From Paraburkholderia tropica (GTDB lineage Bacteria > Pseudomonadota > Gammaproteobacteria > Burkholderiales > Burkholderiaceae), in NCBI RefSeq assembly GCF_914484835.1, contig NZ_CAJZAR010000028.1, forward strand, positions 62,001-126,000: DNA of 64,000 nt, in the 5' to 3' direction. The translations under genes and the position numbers were made by a program. The notes under the pieces were generated by a model, which was given only the letters and a program-made list of their open reading frames with translations, ran no database searches and was not told where the DNA came from. Of this stretch, positions 19,078 through 27,943 are shown one piece after another (the stretch's first letter is position 1; each line of letters opens with the position of its first letter).

Positions 19078-19785
19078 TCAACCGCCGACATAGGCGCGGC
19101 GCACGGCTTCATTGCCCGCGAGGCTGTCGTAGTCGCCTTCGAGCACGATGCGACCCGACTCCACGACATAGGCGCGATGCGCGATCTTTAGCGCGGCGTG
19201 CGCGTTCTGCTCCGCGAGCAGCACCGTGGTGCCCGCGCGGTTGATACGCTGGATCACCTCGAAGGTCTGCTTGACGACGAGCGGCGCGAGGCCGAGCGAC
19301 GGCTCGTCGAGCAGCAGCACGCGCGGCCGGCTCATCAGCGCGCGGCCGATCGCGACCATCTGCTGCTGACCGCCGCTCAACGCACCGGCGGGATCGTCCT
19401 TGCGTTTGACGAGGTCGGGAAAGAGGCCGAACACGTCGTCGAGCCGCGTGCGGTTGCCCGTGCGGTCGCGCCGATGCGGGTACGCGCCCAGCATCAGATT
19501 TTTCAGCACGGACATCGCGGGAAACAGCTTGCGGCCTTCGGGGCAATGGATCACGCCCGCGCGCACGACCTCGGCGGGACGCTTGCCGACGAGATCGACG
19601 TCCTTGAGCCGAATGCGCCCGGCGCTCGCACGCGTGAGCGCACTGGCCGCGCGAAAGATCGAACTCTTGCCCGCGCCGTTCGCGCCGAGCAGCACCACGA
19701 GTTCGCCTTCGTCGGCGCGCAGGTTGATGCCGTGCAGCGCACGAAAACTGCCGTAATCGAGGCTCACGTCATTGAACGTCAGCAT
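19078..19785 (-). CDS. livF: ABC importer ATP-binding protein LivF type
   Basis: A 235-residue ATPase of the branched-chain amino acid importer family. Walker A is G-A-N-G-A-G-K-S-S, the signature loop L-S-G-G-Q-Q-Q, Walker [13 protein letters not shown], and the switch His follows A-E-Q-N-A-H. The segment C-P-E-G-R-K-L-F-P is diagnostic for LivF against LivG. Its start overlaps the livG stop by 17 bases, so translation is coupled. It works with LivG and the LivH/LivM permeases on the inner membrane. Confidence 0.95.
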   Translation of the reverse strand: MLTFNDVSLDYGSFRALHGINLRADEGELVVLLGANGAGKSSIFRAASALTRASAGRIRLKDVDLVGKRPAEVVRAGVIHCPEGRKLFPAMSVLKNLMLGAYPHRRDRTGNRTRLDDVFGLFPDLVKRKDDPAGALSGGQQQMVAIGRALMSRPRVLLLDEPSLGLAPLVVKQTFEVIQRINRAGTTVLLAEQNAHAALKIAHRAYVVESGRIVLEGDYDSLAGNEAVRRAYVGG

Positions 19786-20536
19786 GTTCGCTCCCGAGAT
19801 AGGCGTCGATCACCGCCTGGTTCCTGCGGATTTCGTCGGGCGTGCCCTCGGCGATTTTTTCGCCGTGGTCGAGCACCATGATCTTGTCCGCGAGATTCAT
19901 GATCATGCTCATCTTGTGTTCGACGAGGCACACCGTCATGCCGCGCCGCGCGATCTTGCGGATCAGCGTGGCGAGCCCGTCGGTTTCCTCGGGATTCACG
20001 CCGCCCGCCGGTTCGTCGAGCAACAGCACGGTCGGGTCGGTCGCCAGCGCGAGTGCGATCGCCACGCGCTTGCGTTCTTCCTGCGTGATGCCGCCCGCGG
20101 GCTTCGCTTCCAGATGCGCGAGCCCCACGAAATCGAGCGATTCGCGCGCCTTGTCGCGGCACAGGCGTTCTTCGTGCTTGCAGCGCGCGGTGCGCAGCAG
20201 GGCGTCCCAGAGACCGGAGCGCGTGCGCAGCCGATGGCCCACGATCAGGTTCTCCAGCACCGACGCCGTTTCGAACAGCGCCGTGGCCTGGAACGTGCGC
20301 GCCACGCCGAGCCGCGCCATCTGATCGGCGCGCAAACCGGTGACGTCCTGGCCGCGCAACTTGATGCTGCCCGTGCTGGGCCGGTACATGCCGCTGATCA
20401 GATTAAAGAAGGTGGTCTTGCCCGCGCCGTTCGGACCGATGATCGCGTTGATGCGCGCTTCGTCGATGCGCGTGCTGACATCGCTGACGGCAGTCAGGCC
20501 TCCGAAGTGTTTCGATAGCGACGCGATTTCAAGCAT
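19769..20536 (-). CDS. livG: ABC importer ATP-binding protein LivG type
   Basis: A 255-residue ATPase. Walker A is G-P-N-G-A-G-K-T-T and Walker [16 protein letters not shown], both intact, and the C-terminal extension typical of LivG is present. The signature loop is unusual: G-G-I-T-Q-E-E replaces the usual L-S-x-G-Q or L-P-Y-G-x-Q. The start at 20536 (M-L-E-I-A-S-L-S-K) overlaps the livM stop by 8 bases (ATGCTTGA); an earlier ATG at 20584 would add an Arg-rich tail inside livM and is unlikely. Confidence 0.93.
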   Translation of the reverse strand: MLEIASLSKHFGGLTAVSDVSTRIDEARINAIIGPNGAGKTTFFNLISGMYRPSTGSIKLRGQDVTGLRADQMARLGVARTFQATALFETASVLENLIVGHRLRTRSGLWDALLRTARCKHEERLCRDKARESLDFVGLAHLEAKPAGGITQEERKRVAIALALATDPTVLLLDEPAGGVNPEETDGLATLIRKIARRGMTVCLVEHKMSMIMNLADKIMVLDHGEKIAEGTPDEIRRNQAVIDAYLGSEHADVQ

Positions 20537-21527
20537 GGCCGTCTCCGCTCGACGTGGCGCGGCGCGTGGGCGGCGGCGCGACATTACGCGTTCCCACGCG
20601 GCTGCGCAGGCTCTGATAAAGGCCGACCAGACCGCGCGGCAGGAAGATCAGCAGCACGATCAGCAAGGGGCCGAACACGAGAAAGCGATAGTCCTGCATG
20701 AACTGCAGCGACTGCGTGAGCCACGGCAGCGCAATCGCGCCGAGCAGCGGACCGGCCAGCGTGCCGATGCCGCCGACCACCACGTACATCGTCATGTCGA
20801 AGGTATGGCCGATGTTCGCGAGATCGGGTCCGAGAAAGCGCACGAAGCCCGCGTAGAGGCCGCCCGCGATGCCCGCATAGCACGTGGAGATCAGGAACGC
20901 GAGCATCTTGTTGCGCATGAGATCGATGCCGAGCGCCTGCGCGAGATGCTCGCTGTTGCGGATCGCCACGAAGGTGTGGCCGACGAGCGAATTCACGATG
21001 CGATGCATGATCCACATGCCCGCGGCAAGAAACGCGAACGTGAGGTAATAGAGCGCGCGCGGATTCTCGAACGAAATCGAGCCGATCGAAGGCGGCGCCG
21101 CGATGCCGATGATGCCCACCACGCCATGCGTGAGGCTGTCCCATTTCTCGATGCCGAGAAAGATGATGTAGCCCACGCAGAGCGTGAAGATCGCGAAGTA
21201 ATTGCCCTTCAGTCGCAGCGAAACGAGGCCCACGAAGAAACCGAGCACGACGCTCACCACGCCCGCGAGCGCGAACGCAATCCAGAACGGCACCTGGTAG
21301 TCCACGGTGAGGATGCCCACCGTGTACGCGCCCACGGCCATGAAGCCGCCGTGCGCGAGATTGAACTGGCCGGTATAGCCAGTGAGCAGGTTGAGGCCGA
21401 TCGTCGCCAGCGCGAAGATGAAGGCCGTGGACATCACCGTGAGCGAATAATCGGAGCGCACGAGAAACGGCAGGGCGAGGCCAATCACGAACAGCGCGAG
21501 CCAGCCCAGGTGGCGCGTTGGCATCAT
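20529..21527 (-). CDS. livM: ABC importer permease LivM type
   Basis: A 332-residue polytopic membrane protein with about nine to ten hydrophobic segments. The block N-L-L-T-G-Y-T-G-Q-F-N-L-A-H-G-G-F-M-A-V-G-A-Y and the G-G-I-G-T-L-A-G-P-L-L-G-A segment near the C-terminus are typical of LivM. It starts with two adjacent ATG codons; the first overlaps the livH stop in the four bases ATGA. A Pro/Arg tail follows the last membrane segment. Confidence 0.94.
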   Translation of the reverse strand: MMPTRHLGWLALFVIGLALPFLVRSDYSLTVMSTAFIFALATIGLNLLTGYTGQFNLAHGGFMAVGAYTVGILTVDYQVPFWIAFALAGVVSVVLGFFVGLVSLRLKGNYFAIFTLCVGYIIFLGIEKWDSLTHGVVGIIGIAAPPSIGSISFENPRALYYLTFAFLAAGMWIMHRIVNSLVGHTFVAIRNSEHLAQALGIDLMRNKMLAFLISTCYAGIAGGLYAGFVRFLGPDLANIGHTFDMTMYVVVGGIGTLAGPLLGAIALPWLTQSLQFMQDYRFLVFGPLLIVLLIFLPRGLVGLYQSLRSRVGTRNVAPPPTRRATSSGDGHA

Positions 21528-22393
21528 GATGCGCGCATCTCCCTTGAGAAAAGCCCTTGCGGGCGCAGCGACAGGATCGCCACGAGCAGGACGAAGGCGA
21601 TCAGGTCCTGGTAGTCGGGCGAGACGTAGAAGGCGCCGAAGCTTTCGGCGAGGCCGATGATCAGGCCGCCCACGACGGCACCGGGCACGCTGCCCATGCC
21701 GCCGAGAATGATGATGACGAAGGCCTTCAGGATCACTAACTGACCCATTGCCGGATAGATCAGGTTGATGGGCGCGTAGAGCGCGGCGGCCACGGCGGCC
21801 AGCACGCCCGAGAGCGCGAAAGTGGCCATGCCCACCTTGCGCGGGTCGATGCCCATGAGCGCCGCGCCTTCGCGGTTCTGCGCGACGGCGAGAATCGTCG
21901 AGCCGGCCACGGTGTGATGCAGGAACAGTTGCAGCGCGAGCACGAGGCCGAATGCGCCCGCGATGATCAGCAGGCGCTGGATCGGGGCGATCACGCCGCC
22001 CCATTCGAGCACGCCGGACCACGGCGGCGACATGCGGTGGAAGTCGGTGCCCCAGAGCGCCTGCGCGGCCGCTTCGAGAAACAGCATGAGGCCGATGGCG
22101 GCGATCATCGGCGCGAGTTCGGGCGCGTTGCGCAGCGGATGGAACACGAGGCGTTCCGCGAGCACGGCGACGATGCCCACGCAGATCGCGGCGGCCACCA
22201 TCGCGCTCCAGTAGCCGAGGCCGAAGCGCGTGGTGAGGTAGAACGCCGCGAACGCGCCGACCATGTAGAACGCGCCGTGCGCGAAGTTCGGCACGGCCAT
22301 GATGCCGTACACGAGCGTGAGGCCCAGCGCGACGAGGCTGTAGATGCCTCCGAGCGTCAAACCGTTGAGCACCTGCTGCAAAAACAGATCCAC
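21524..22393 (-). CDS. livH: ABC importer permease LivH type
   Basis: A 289-residue inner-membrane permease. Typical LivH segments are Q-Q-V-L-N-G-L-T-L-G-G-I-Y-S-L-V-A-L-G-L-T near the N-terminus and I-L-G-G-M-G-S-V-P-G-A-V-V-G-G near the C-terminus. The start is a GTG at 22393, preceded by a good GGAGG at 5-base spacing. It is the first gene of the importer operon; its promoter region holds a 13-of-15 match to the island palindrome at 22451-22465. LivH and LivM form the transmembrane channel. Confidence 0.94.
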   Translation of the reverse strand: MDLFLQQVLNGLTLGGIYSLVALGLTLVYGIMAVPNFAHGAFYMVGAFAAFYLTTRFGLGYWSAMVAAAICVGIVAVLAERLVFHPLRNAPELAPMIAAIGLMLFLEAAAQALWGTDFHRMSPPWSGVLEWGGVIAPIQRLLIIAGAFGLVLALQLFLHHTVAGSTILAVAQNREGAALMGIDPRKVGMATFALSGVLAAVAAALYAPINLIYPAMGQLVILKAFVIIILGGMGSVPGAVVGGLIIGLAESFGAFYVSPDYQDLIAFVLLVAILSLRPQGLFSREMRAS

Positions 22394-22450
22394 CGTGACC
22401 TCCGTGTGCGTCGATCGCTAGCGCTTCGTGAGCGCTCATTTGGCAATGAA

Positions 22451-22465
22451 TTCTGCAATGCAGTC
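22451..22465. promoter_or_regulatory. Operator-like palindrome upstream of livH
   Basis: TTCTGCAATGCAGTC matches the perfect palindrome at 12742 in 13 of 15 positions; only the last two bases differ. It is 58 bp upstream of the livH start in the divergent region between livH and the SDR gene. No second half-site at 20-bp spacing is visible here. Confidence 0.6.
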
Positions 22466-22605
22466 AGCCTGGGGAAACTACCAGACCGACGTTCCTGGCG
22501 CGCCGATACGCCATGTTCCTATCTCTAATAGATAAATGCGGCGATGCGGCATCGTAAAAACAGGCGCAATAGGCCGGATTGACGCTCAGGGTTCATCTCT
22601 ATAAA

Positions 22606-22632
22606 TTCTGCAATGCAGACAACAATTCTGCA
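22606..22632. promoter_or_regulatory. Operator-like palindrome plus 20-bp-spaced half-site upstream of the SDR gene
   Basis: TTCTGCAATGCAGAC (22606-22620) matches the island palindrome in 14 of 15 positions. The half-site TTCTGCA recurs at 22626-22632, exactly 20 bp from the first. This is the same spacing as at 12742-12776. It lies 53-79 bp upstream of the SDR start at 22685. Confidence 0.65.
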
Positions 22633-22684
22633 TATCGAGCAACACAGCACAAACGACAACGCTCACTTCGAGAGGAAAACGACG

Positions 22685-23467
22685 ATGCGATTCAAGGACA
22701 AGGTGGCCCTCGTGACCGGCGCGGCCAGCGGTATCGGGCGCGCGACGGCACAACGGCTGTATGACGAAGGCGCGCGCGTCGCGCTCGTCGACTGGAACCG
22801 CGATGCGCTGGCCGAGTCCGCCGCGCGCTTCGATGCGGCGCGTGTCTGGCACGGCGCGCTCGACGTCGCGCGCGAGGACGAGGTGGCCGCGTGCGTCGGG
22901 CAGGTGCGCGAGCGCTTCGGCGAGATCGACGCGCTGTGCAATATCGCAGGCATCGCGGGCGGCGACTATTCGATCGTCGCCGAGACGGATACGGCGGTCT
23001 GGCAAAAGATCATCGGCGTGAATCTCATGGGCGTCGTGCATTTCACCAAGTGGGCCGCGCAGGCGATGATCGCGCGCGGGCAAGGGGCGGTCGTCAACGT
23101 GGCGTCGGTGGCCGGCGTGCGTTCGGGCGCGGGCGGCAACGCCTATAGCGCCTCGAAAGCCGCCGTCATCAACCTCACGATGACGAGCGCCTGCGATCTC
23201 GCGCCGTGGGCGATCCGCGTGAACGCCGTCTGCCCTGGCTTGATCGAGACCGGCATGACCGCGCCCGTGTTCGAACGCGCGCGCGAGCTCAACAAGAGCG
23301 ATCGCCTGGGCTACCGTTGCGAGCTGCGTCGTCCGGGGCGCGCCGAAGAAGTGGCCGCGGCGATCGCGTTTCTCGCCAGCGACGACGCCAGCTATATCAC
23401 CGGCCAGGCGCTGCCCGTCGACGGCGGCAACACGGCTTCGCTGAATCTGCCCGGCATGAAGGTCTGA
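22685..23467 (+). CDS. Short-chain dehydrogenase/reductase of the catabolic island
   Basis: A 260-residue classical SDR. The cofactor motif is T-G-A-A-S-G-I-G near residue 12. D40 after the second strand (A-L-V-D-W-N-R) favours NAD(H). The structural N-I-A-G-I-A-G motif and the catalytic Y-S-A-S-K are present. The start at 22685 begins the SDR fold and follows AGAGGA; the in-frame ATG at 22613 lies in the operator. It is divergent from the importer operon and shares the island palindrome, so it is probably co-regulated with it. It could oxidise a hydroxyl group or reduce a 4-keto group of the substrate, like LvaD in levulinate catabolism (inference). Confidence 0.9.
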   Translation: MRFKDKVALVTGAASGIGRATAQRLYDEGARVALVDWNRDALAESAARFDAARVWHGALDVAREDEVAACVGQVRERFGEIDALCNIAGIAGGDYSIVAETDTAVWQKIIGVNLMGVVHFTKWAAQAMIARGQGAVVNVASVAGVRSGAGGNAYSASKAAVINLTMTSACDLAPWAIRVNAVCPGLIETGMTAPVFERARELNKSDRLGYRCELRRPGRAEEVAAAIAFLASDDASYITGQALPVDGGNTASLNLPGMKV

Positions 23468-23486
23468 GCGCCGGTGCTCAGGCGTT

Positions 23487-23521
23487 GCGCGCTCCGCGAT
23501 CCTGCGTGTCGCGGAGCGCGC
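23487..23521. terminator. Perfect hairpin between convergent SDR and porin genes
   Basis: GCGCGCTCCGCGA (23487-23499) and TCGCGGAGCGCGC (23509-23521) form a perfect 13-bp stem with a 9-base loop. There is no T-run on either side. It sits exactly between two convergent stop codons and probably acts as a two-way terminator or transcript-stabilising hairpin. Confidence 0.65.
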
Positions 23522-23526
23522 CGCGA

Positions 23527-24624
23527 TCAGAACATATGGCGGATACCGATGCTCGTGCCCAGCGTCGAGCCGGTCACTTCGTTGAGCGCGTTGTTGATCG
23601 ACAGGCCCGTGTGCATGTTGCCGTGATTGTTCACGTAGCCCACCTGGCCGTAGAGCGTGGTGCGCTTCGAGAGGAAATACTGCACGCCGGTCGCGGCGAG
23701 GAGCGAGTGATTCGAGCCTTCGTTGCCGTCGTGCGTGTACCAGACGCCCGCGTTGACGCTCAGATACGGCGTGAAGAAGTAGCTGGCGCCGCCCGAATAC
23801 ACGCTGTTGCTGAACGAGCCCGCGACCTTGTAGAGCGCATACGAGGCGAACAGGCTCAGGCTGTTGTCGAAGCGATAGCTCGCGCCGAGCGTGCGGCCCA
23901 CGAATTCGACGGTGCTGGGCACCGGCGTGCTGGCCGCGCTGCCGCCCGCGTTGCCGTTGTAGAGCGCGCCGGTCAGCGTGAGGCCGCCGAGGTGATAGCG
24001 CAGGCTCGCCGAATACTGGCGGCCCGCCTGGAAGTCGCCCGCCGTGCCGCCGAGTGCGAGCATGCCGGCCGCTTGCAGGCCGTAGATTTCCGGCGAGGTG
24101 TACGTGAGCGAATTGCTGTTGAAGAGGCCCGTGACGTAGACGTTGTTCACATAACTCACGAGACCGCTGCCGAAATACGACATGCCGCGCGGGTCGGTGT
24201 CGTAGAGCGAGAGGAAGAACGGCGAGAATTGCAGACCGGCCTTGACCGTGCCGTAGCCGCTGCTCACGCCGACCCATGCCTGGCGGCCGAACATGTTGCC
24301 GTTCGAATTGTCGAACCCGCCGTTGGCCACGCTGATACCGCTTTCCAACGTGAAGATCGCGCGCATGCCGCCGCCCAGATCTTCCGAGCCGCGCAAGCCG
24401 AAGCTCGATCCCGTCATGCCGCTGTCGGTGAAGGAGAACTGGTGCCCCATGTTTTGCCCGGTCGTCGTGTTCAGCGTGTGGCTCGTGTAAAGCAGCGAGC
24501 CGTCGACGATACCGTACAGCGTCACGCTGCTCTGCGCCTGCGCGGCGCCCGTCATGCCCAGCAGACCCGTTGCCGCGAGCCCGGTCGCAAGCAGATTTTT
24601 GCGTAGCGTATTGCGTTTAGACAT
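23527..24624 (-). CDS. Gram-negative general porin (Porin_4 type)
   Basis: A 365-residue outer-membrane beta-barrel porin. It has a Sec signal peptide (cleavage after G-A-A-Q-A), the standard opening Q-S-S-V-T-L-Y-G-I-V-D-G, the G-L-R-G-S-E-D-L-G-G-G segment and a C-terminal Phe (G-I-R-H-M-F) needed for barrel assembly. Many strands alternate aromatic and polar residues. The start at 24624 begins the signal peptide; upstream codons are not plausible. It is on the strand opposite the SDR and convergent with it. It may let the island substrate through the outer membrane, but Burkholderiaceae have many such porins, so this is only a positional inference. Confidence 0.93.
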   Translation of the reverse strand: MSKRNTLRKNLLATGLAATGLLGMTGAAQAQSSVTLYGIVDGSLLYTSHTLNTTTGQNMGHQFSFTDSGMTGSSFGLRGSEDLGGGMRAIFTLESGISVANGGFDNSNGNMFGRQAWVGVSSGYGTVKAGLQFSPFFLSLYDTDPRGMSYFGSGLVSYVNNVYVTGLFNSNSLTYTSPEIYGLQAAGMLALGGTAGDFQAGRQYSASLRYHLGGLTLTGALYNGNAGGSAASTPVPSTVEFVGRTLGASYRFDNSLSLFASYALYKVAGSFSNSVYSGGASYFFTPYLSVNAGVWYTHDGNEGSNHSLLAATGVQYFLSKRTTLYGQVGYVNNHGNMHTGLSINNALNEVTGSTLGTSIGIRHMF

Positions 24625-25173
24625 TTTGGAATCCTGATTGTCTGGATGTGTTTTTGAATGCGGCAAAACAGCGGGATTCGAACGACTTCTTCGCGGTACG
24701 GCTGGGCACACGGAGGCGGCGCGTCTGCGCTGTCCATGCGGGTGGCGGTGAATGCCCGCGAGGGCGCCGCCGGCGACGCGTCACGCGGACGGCATCACGG
24801 GGATTGTTGCGGTGAAGCGGGGAGGGACGCCGTGTCGGCGAGGCCAGTTGAGCGGGCGCGATTGTGTCGGCGCGGCGCGGAACTGTGTCGGAATGCAGGT
24901 TGATGCGGCTGCTCGTTCACCGATTGCCTCTCCGTAACCCGATGGGCTTGCAACGTCGTCCTCAGGGATGTCAGACGGGAGCATTTTTGTACGGTCGTAC
25001 GGAAAGTGTCACCCTGGGGGAAACGTGGGGTGCGGTGCGGCAAAGGGGAAAGAAGCGGTAAGGCGCGCGAAAATGGCGGACTTTCGGCGAGAAATGATGC
25101 GCTGCGCGCAGCGCGCCACGTGCGGTGACGGGGCGCTGCGCGGCGCGAGGGAGGAGCTCGGAACGGAAGGGGA
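24625..25173. other. Gene-free stretch upstream of the porin
   Basis: About 550 bases without a supported gene; the short frames are low-complexity and lack an RBS. It should hold the porin promoter. A small inverted repeat GTACG-GT-CGTAC is at 24989-25000. A 16-bp self-complementary sequence GCGCTGCGCGCAGCGC lies near 25100, and GCGCTGCGCGGCGC lies about 35 bases further on. Confidence 0.4.
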
Positions 25174-25932
25174 TCAGACCGGCAGCGGATCGTCGATCAC
25201 GGCCTGGTTGAACTGCGCGATGAAGCCGTGTTCGTTCACGCCGGGGTTCGCGCGAAACGCCTTCGCGGACTCCACCAGCACTTCGGTTTGCGCGCCGGGC
25301 AGCGCGGCCAGGGTTTCGGCGATGAAGGCGTCGAGCTGCATCGCGCGCGGGTCGCCGCTCTTGCGGATCAGATCGGTGTCCACCCACGGCGGCGCGATTT
25401 CGAGCACGCGCACGCTGGTGTCGCGCAGCACGAAGCGCTGCGAGAGCGTGTACGAATGGATCGCCGCCTTGGTCGCCGAATAGAGCGCGGTGGCCGCGAG
25501 CGGCACATAGGCGAGCACCGAACTGTTGTTGATGATCGTCGCCTCGGGCTGCTGCTTCAGATGCTCGACGAAGGCGGCGCTCACGCGCACCGGGCCGAGC
25601 AGATTGGTTTCGATCATGCGCACGGCCTGGACGTCGTCGAGCGCGCCGCCCGCGTCGTCGAACGGCATGATGCCCGCGTTGTTGATCACCACGTTCAGCG
25701 AGGGATGGCGTGCGATCACCTGCTGCGCCACGGCGCGGATCTGCGCGGCGTCGTTGATATCGAGCTGCACGGTGTCGATGCCCGGATTTGCGCGCGCGAC
25801 GTCGTCGAGCAGCGCCTGGCGGCGTCCCGCGATGATGACCTGGTTGCCGAGCCGATGGAAGGCTTCGGCGAGACCGCGTCCGATGCCCGAGGTGCCGCCC
25901 GTGATGAAGATCGTATTGCCGGTGGTTTTCAT
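25174..25932 (-). CDS. Short-chain dehydrogenase (DltE-like SDR)
   Basis: A 252-residue SDR with T-G-G-T-S-G-I-G near residue 11, N-N-A-G-I-M-P near 85 and the catalytic Y-S-A-T-K near 150. R38 after the second strand (I-A-G-R-R) suggests NADP(H). The family resemblance is to DltE/YdfG-like oxidoreductases. The start at 25932 has AGGAG eight bases upstream; a TTG two codons earlier is less likely. It lies 30 bases after the next SDR gene on the same strand, so the pair is an operon, divergent from the GlxA-type regulator. Confidence 0.88.
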   Translation of the reverse strand: MKTTGNTIFITGGTSGIGRGLAEAFHRLGNQVIIAGRRQALLDDVARANPGIDTVQLDINDAAQIRAVAQQVIARHPSLNVVINNAGIMPFDDAGGALDDVQAVRMIETNLLGPVRVSAAFVEHLKQQPEATIINNSSVLAYVPLAATALYSATKAAIHSYTLSQRFVLRDTSVRVLEIAPPWVDTDLIRKSGDPRAMQLDAFIAETLAALPGAQTEVLVESAKAFRANPGVNEHGFIAQFNQAVIDDPLPV

Positions 25933-25962
25933 GATCAAGACTCCTGATTGATGGGCGAGGTG

Positions 25963-26784
25963 TTAGCGCGACGTCACGTGATAGCGCGCGGCGGGCGTGT
26001 TGCTGGAAAGATGCGAGGACATCGCGCGGCGTGCGCTTTCGAACGCGTCCCATTGCGCGACGTCGTGCAGCGAGGGAATCGTCACGAGTTCGCGGTTCTC
26101 GAAACCGGCGAGCGCAGCATCGACCATGTCGGGCGCCGACATGACGATCGCGCTGTCGAGTTGCGCGAGCGGCAGGCCGCCCGTTTCCCAGAAGTCGGTG
26201 GCGGTCGCGCCCGGCAGCACGGCCTGGACGCGCACGCCCTGGCTCGCGAGTTCGTGATGCAGCGACTGGCTGAACGCGAGCACGAAGGCCTTGGTGCCGC
26301 CGTAGACGCCGTTGAGGATCTCCGGCGCGATGCCGACGATCGACGAGATATTGATGACCGCGCCGTGTCCGCGCGCCACGAAGCCGGGCACGGCGGCATA
26401 GGTCAGACGCGTGAGCGCGGTCACGTTCAGGTCGATCATGCGCGTCATGTGATCGACGTCGCTCGCGATCAGCGGCGTATGCGTGCCGATCCCCGCGTTG
26501 TTGACCAGCAGCGTGATGCTGGCGTCCTCGCGCAGTTTGGTCTCGACGCGGGCGAGCGACGCGCGTTCGCCGAGATCGGCGTCGAGCACTTCCACGCTGC
26601 GCTGCGTCTCGTTGGTGATGCGTTCGGCGAGCGCGTCCAGACGCGTGCGGTCGCGGGCGACCAGCACGAGGTCGTAGCCGCGTTGCGCGAGACGCTGCGC
26701 GTAGATCGCGCCGATGCCCGACGACGCGCCCGTGACGAGCGCCGTACCGCGGTATTCGGCGCTGGCTTGCGTTGCTGTGTTCAT
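25963..26784 (-). CDS. Short-chain dehydrogenase (SDR)
   Basis: A 273-residue SDR with T-G-A-S-S-G-I-G near residue 18, N-N-A-G-I-G near 95 and catalytic Ser-Tyr-Lys in N-I-S-S-I then Y-G-G-T-K. R42 (V-A-R-D-R) points to NADP(H). Its upstream AAGGAG fixes the start at 26784. It is the first gene of the two-SDR operon and is divergent from the regulator at 26954 over a 169-bp promoter region. The substrate is unknown. Confidence 0.88.
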   Translation of the reverse strand: MNTATQASAEYRGTALVTGASSGIGAIYAQRLAQRGYDLVLVARDRTRLDALAERITNETQRSVEVLDADLGERASLARVETKLREDASITLLVNNAGIGTHTPLIASDVDHMTRMIDLNVTALTRLTYAAVPGFVARGHGAVINISSIVGIAPEILNGVYGGTKAFVLAFSQSLHHELASQGVRVQAVLPGATATDFWETGGLPLAQLDSAIVMSAPDMVDAALAGFENRELVTIPSLHDVAQWDAFESARRAMSSHLSSNTPAARYHVTSR

Positions 26785-26953
26785 GACGATGGCTCCTTGT
26801 GTAGTCCGCTGATCCGTCGATCCGGTTGGATGCGTTGAATGCGTGGAGCCATTCTGGTCCCGATTGACCGTGGCCGAAATGACGTATAGGGTAGTGATTC
26901 GGGACATGGGCCGAAAAGCGGCCTTTCGTCGGACAACTTGCAAGGAGCGCGTC

Positions 26954-27898
26954 ATGCATCGCATCGGTTATCTGCTGTGCGACGGTTTTCAGGTGATGGC
27001 GATCGCGACGCAGACCGTTTTCGAATTCGCCAACGAAGCGGCCGGCGATGCGTTCTACACGTTAGAAAACTATTCGATCGCGGGCGGCGAAGTGCGCTCG
27101 TCGTTCGGCATGAGCGTGCGAACGCTGCCGGCGCCGCCGCGTCGGCAGATGGATACGTGGATGGTGGCCGGCGTGATCGATCCCGTCGCCATGCCCGCAT
27201 CGGAGGAGGAACTGGCGTACCTGCGCCGCGCGAGCACGCGCGCGCGGCGCGTGGCGGGCATCTGCACAGGCGGCTTCGTGCTGGCCGAGGCGGGGCTGCT
27301 CGACGGGCGGCGCGCCACCACGCACTGGGCGGTCGCCCGCGAAATGCAGGCGCGCCATCCGGCGGTGCGCGTGGAGGAGGACCGCATCTATATCGTCGAT
27401 GGGCCGGTGTGGACGTCGGCGGGCATGACCGCCGGGCTCGATCTCGCGCTCGCGATGGTGGAGAAGGATCTGGGCGCGGACGTGGCGCGTTCGGTCGCGC
27501 ACAAGCTCGTGATGCATCAGCGCCGCTCGGGCGGGCAGTCGCAGCATTCGGAAATGCTCGATCTCGCGCCCAAGTCGGACCGCATTCAAAACGCGCTGGA
27601 GTATGCGCGGCGCAATCTCGGCACGCCGCTCACGGTGGAGACGCTGGCCGAGGCCGTGCATCTGAGTCCGCGTCAGTTTAGCCGCGTGTTTACGGCGGAA
27701 ACGGGACAGTCGCCCGCGCGCGCGATCGAGGGGCTGCGGCTCGAAGCGGCGCGATTGATGATCGAGCAGAGCGCGCATCCGCTCGATGTGATCGCGCGCG
27801 AAACCGGCTTTCGCGACCGGCGCCATATGCGTGAGGCGTTCATGCGCGGTTTCGGCGTGCCGCCGCAAGCGGTGCGGCGCGAGGCGCGGGCGGCGTGA
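26954..27898 (+). CDS. GlxA-family transcriptional regulator (DJ-1/PfpI domain plus AraC HTH)
   Basis: A 314-residue protein with an N-terminal DJ-1/PfpI-like domain (about 1-190). The Cys of the nucleophile-elbow position is in A-G-I-C-T-G-G-F, followed by T-T-H-W and Y-I-V-D-G-P-V-W-T-S-A-G-M. The C-terminal AraC double HTH is at about 205-310, with L-A-E-A-V-H-L-S-P-R-Q-F-S-R-V-F and I-A-R-E-T-G-F-R-D-R-R-H-M. AAGGAG at 26942-26947 fixes the start. Divergence from the two-SDR operon makes that operon its likely target (inference). Confidence 0.92.
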   Translation: MHRIGYLLCDGFQVMAIATQTVFEFANEAAGDAFYTLENYSIAGGEVRSSFGMSVRTLPAPPRRQMDTWMVAGVIDPVAMPASEEELAYLRRASTRARRVAGICTGGFVLAEAGLLDGRRATTHWAVAREMQARHPAVRVEEDRIYIVDGPVWTSAGMTAGLDLALAMVEKDLGADVARSVAHKLVMHQRRSGGQSQHSEMLDLAPKSDRIQNALEYARRNLGTPLTVETLAEAVHLSPRQFSRVFTAETGQSPARAIEGLRLEAARLMIEQSAHPLDVIARETGFRDRRHMREAFMRGFGVPPQAVRREARAA

Positions 27899-27943
27899 GC
27901 TGGTGATGTGACGTGGTGAAAGTGCGCGGAGCTGGAGCGTTGA

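Noticed and set aside
25090..25150. GC-rich palindromes as a mobile element end
   Set aside because: Only two short self-complementary sequences; no transposase, target duplication or second end.
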